Below are positions 62,540-64,000 of a stretch of DNA of 64,000 bases, in pieces. Position numbers and translations under genes: made by a program. Numbering within the stretch: position 1 is the first letter of the stretch; each line of letters begins with the position of its first letter. A model generated the notes under the pieces. It was not told the DNA's origin and made no database searches. It saw only the letters and a list, made by a program, of their open reading frames with translations. The stretch spans positions 459,197 through 523,196 of the forward strand of contig SIJG01000032.1 of NCBI GenBank assembly GCA_023374025.1. Direction: 5' to 3'. The stretch is from Heterodera schachtii. Its lineage: Eukaryota > Nematoda > Chromadorea > Rhabditida > Heteroderidae.

Positions 62540-63960
62540 CCGTTTTTGAAAGTAATTATTAACAAAAACGCAGTAAAACATAAAATAAACCCTAAAATTG
62601 TACTTCCGATAAATTATATAAATAACAAGTAAAAAACGAAACAGATTTTAAAAAACCTTCGCTCTTAAAAATAGCCGATACTTCGAAAACGCTTGAAATA
62701 TATTTAATTTTTGAACTGTTAACATGAATAATTTTTATCTTTTTTTTCGGTTTTTATTTCAAATAGAATAGAATTTACAATTTTTGGTTCCACTAAGTTT
62801 CTCATTTATGGTCCAATATATTTTAAAGCCTTTGGTAATTTTTAGTCTCATTTTTTATCTTTGCTTTTTGGATTTTTCTAAAATATTTATTTAAATCTTT
62901 TAGGATTTTTATAAATATAAATGCCCACCTAATAATATATCATGCATCTTAAGTCATATCTCTTTTTTGGTTATTTTTATATAAACAAGAGAAAAAGCAT
63001 TATATAATGCATCGAATTTTCTTCTAAAGGAATGCTTTTTATATATTTTTTAAATTTATAATATTTTATTTTCTTTCGACAATATTTTTAGATAAACTAA
63101 ATATAACCAAAAAAACCGGAAAACCTTTTGTATAAATTAATAAAAAAAAATTTATCATCTCGCACAAAAAAAAATTCCTGTAAAAATATTAGAAACTAAT
63201 ATCAATTTTATGATTAATCATTCTTCATTCTTTGTCTTTTTATTACCTATTTAAAATGAGGAGAATTTCAAACCATTTTTAAAAAGGGATGAACTTTAAT
63301 AAAATTAGCCTAAAAATAATTATCTACTATTAAAAAACCATAAAAATCAAAAAAATGAGCGTCAATCGAAATATGAATTTTAAAATTATTTAGTTTATCT
63401 AATCATTTCTTTAGTTATGAATTAGTCATATTTTTTTTATTTGCATTATTCAAAGAATTTTTTATTGTATTAAACGTATTGTTTATTTAAGTGTAAATTA
63501 TTTAAGTAATTTAATCCAATACTGAAATATTCAATTATTTTTTTATTATCTTTCCTCTTGAAATGTCATCAATATGCATGCGTGAGATAGTGAATGACAT
63601 TAAAAATTATTATTTTACATTTATTATATGCAGAATAAATTTTCGTTTTTTTATAATAAAATTATTTTAAATTATTTATTGCTATTCGTAAATGTTCAAT
63701 TTATAATTACTTATTATTTCATTAAACCTCTTAAATAGTTTACCTGCTACATAGCTCATCCATAAAAATTTGTTTTTAAATACAAATTTGTAAGGATTTA
63801 TATATATTTTTTTTGTTTCACATATTTCTTTTATTGAAATTTAAAATAATCGAGATTTTTTTTTTATAGAAACAAAATTCTTTGTTTCTGTAGTTTGTAT
63901 TGTGCAATTAATCAAAACATTATTTTTTGTAAAATGGAATTTTAAATTAAAAATAAAATA
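62540..63960. repeat. Segmental duplication, copy 2
   Basis: Collinear partner of 58430-60010; see that entry for matching segments. The TIR-element fragment present in copy 1 (58697-58995) is absent here, so that fragment probably inserted after, or was lost from one copy since, the duplication. Confidence 0.75.
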
Positions 63961-64000
63961 ATTTTAAGTTTTTTTTATTGAAACAAAATTCTTTGTTTCT

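Larger units (their letters stand above)
56163..64000. other. Very AT-rich region without convincing genes
   Basis: Long stretches are almost only A/T with poly-T and ATTTATT motifs. Contains an internal segmental duplication, a fragment related to the 17.6-kb TIR element, D2 copies at about 61268 and 61494, a D1 copy at about 62405, and short haspin-like relics. Predicted minus ORFs at 61029-61715 are low-complexity and unsupported. Confidence 0.55.

Overview
The window looks like nuclear DNA of a plant-parasitic cyst nematode (Globodera/Heterodera type). The grounds are: (i) genes broken into short exons by small GT-AG introns plus at least one well supported GC-AG intron, which Globodera is known to use unusually often; (ii) an F-box-like family protein and a SPRY (SPRYSEC-like) fragment of types I know as greatly expanded in cyst nematodes; (iii) AT-rich intergenic DNA full of short dispersed repeats, CT microsatellites and poly-G tracts. 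The species call is inference; no search was possible.

Layout. 1-1495: 3' part of an F-box-like gene (+). 1.5-4.6 kb: repeats. 4.6-10.3 kb (+): an N-terminal half of a GLUT-type sugar transporter, then an intron-rich gene with two tandem N-terminal halves of a bacterial-type GT4 glycosyltransferase. 12.0-13.0 kb (+): degenerate SPRY gene. 14.5-15.2 kb (-): small coiled-coil protein. 17.5-21.9 kb (-): lipocalin-type gene, broken by a stop codon and by a 938-bp terminal-inverted-repeat (TIR) element inside an exon, with a second, hAT-like element in an intron. 22-28 kb: large duplicated repeat blocks and a further TIR element.

28.3-44.8 kb (+): a 10-exon, 247-residue C2H2 zinc-finger gene whose exons keep phase throughout. 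Its third intron holds a 12.1-kb Bel/Pao LTR retrotransposon (30344-42491) with 480-bp LTRs differing at one base, a gag/protease region split over three frames, and a 2696-codon pol ORF running through RT, RNase H, integrase and an envelope-like region into the 3' LTR. Its untranslated leader carries a regular array of 11 hairpins, about 49 bp apart, whose stems show compensatory base changes. This is the most unusual signal in the window.

46.4-50.1 kb (-): SUN-domain gene with frame breaks and a duplicated exon. 50.4-54.7 kb (-): two tandem haspin-like kinase copies, one open but with the DFT aspartate changed to Asn, the other broken by single-base losses. 55.9-56.2 kb (-): decayed copy of the F-box-like family. 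56.2-64 kb: very AT-rich, no convincing gene, with an internal segmental duplication and diverged haspin relics.

The genes do not form a pathway. The window is a eukaryotic region shaped by recent transposition, tandem duplication and decay of duplicated genes. Several single-base losses in otherwise conserved coding sequence could instead be uncorrected long-read assembly errors.
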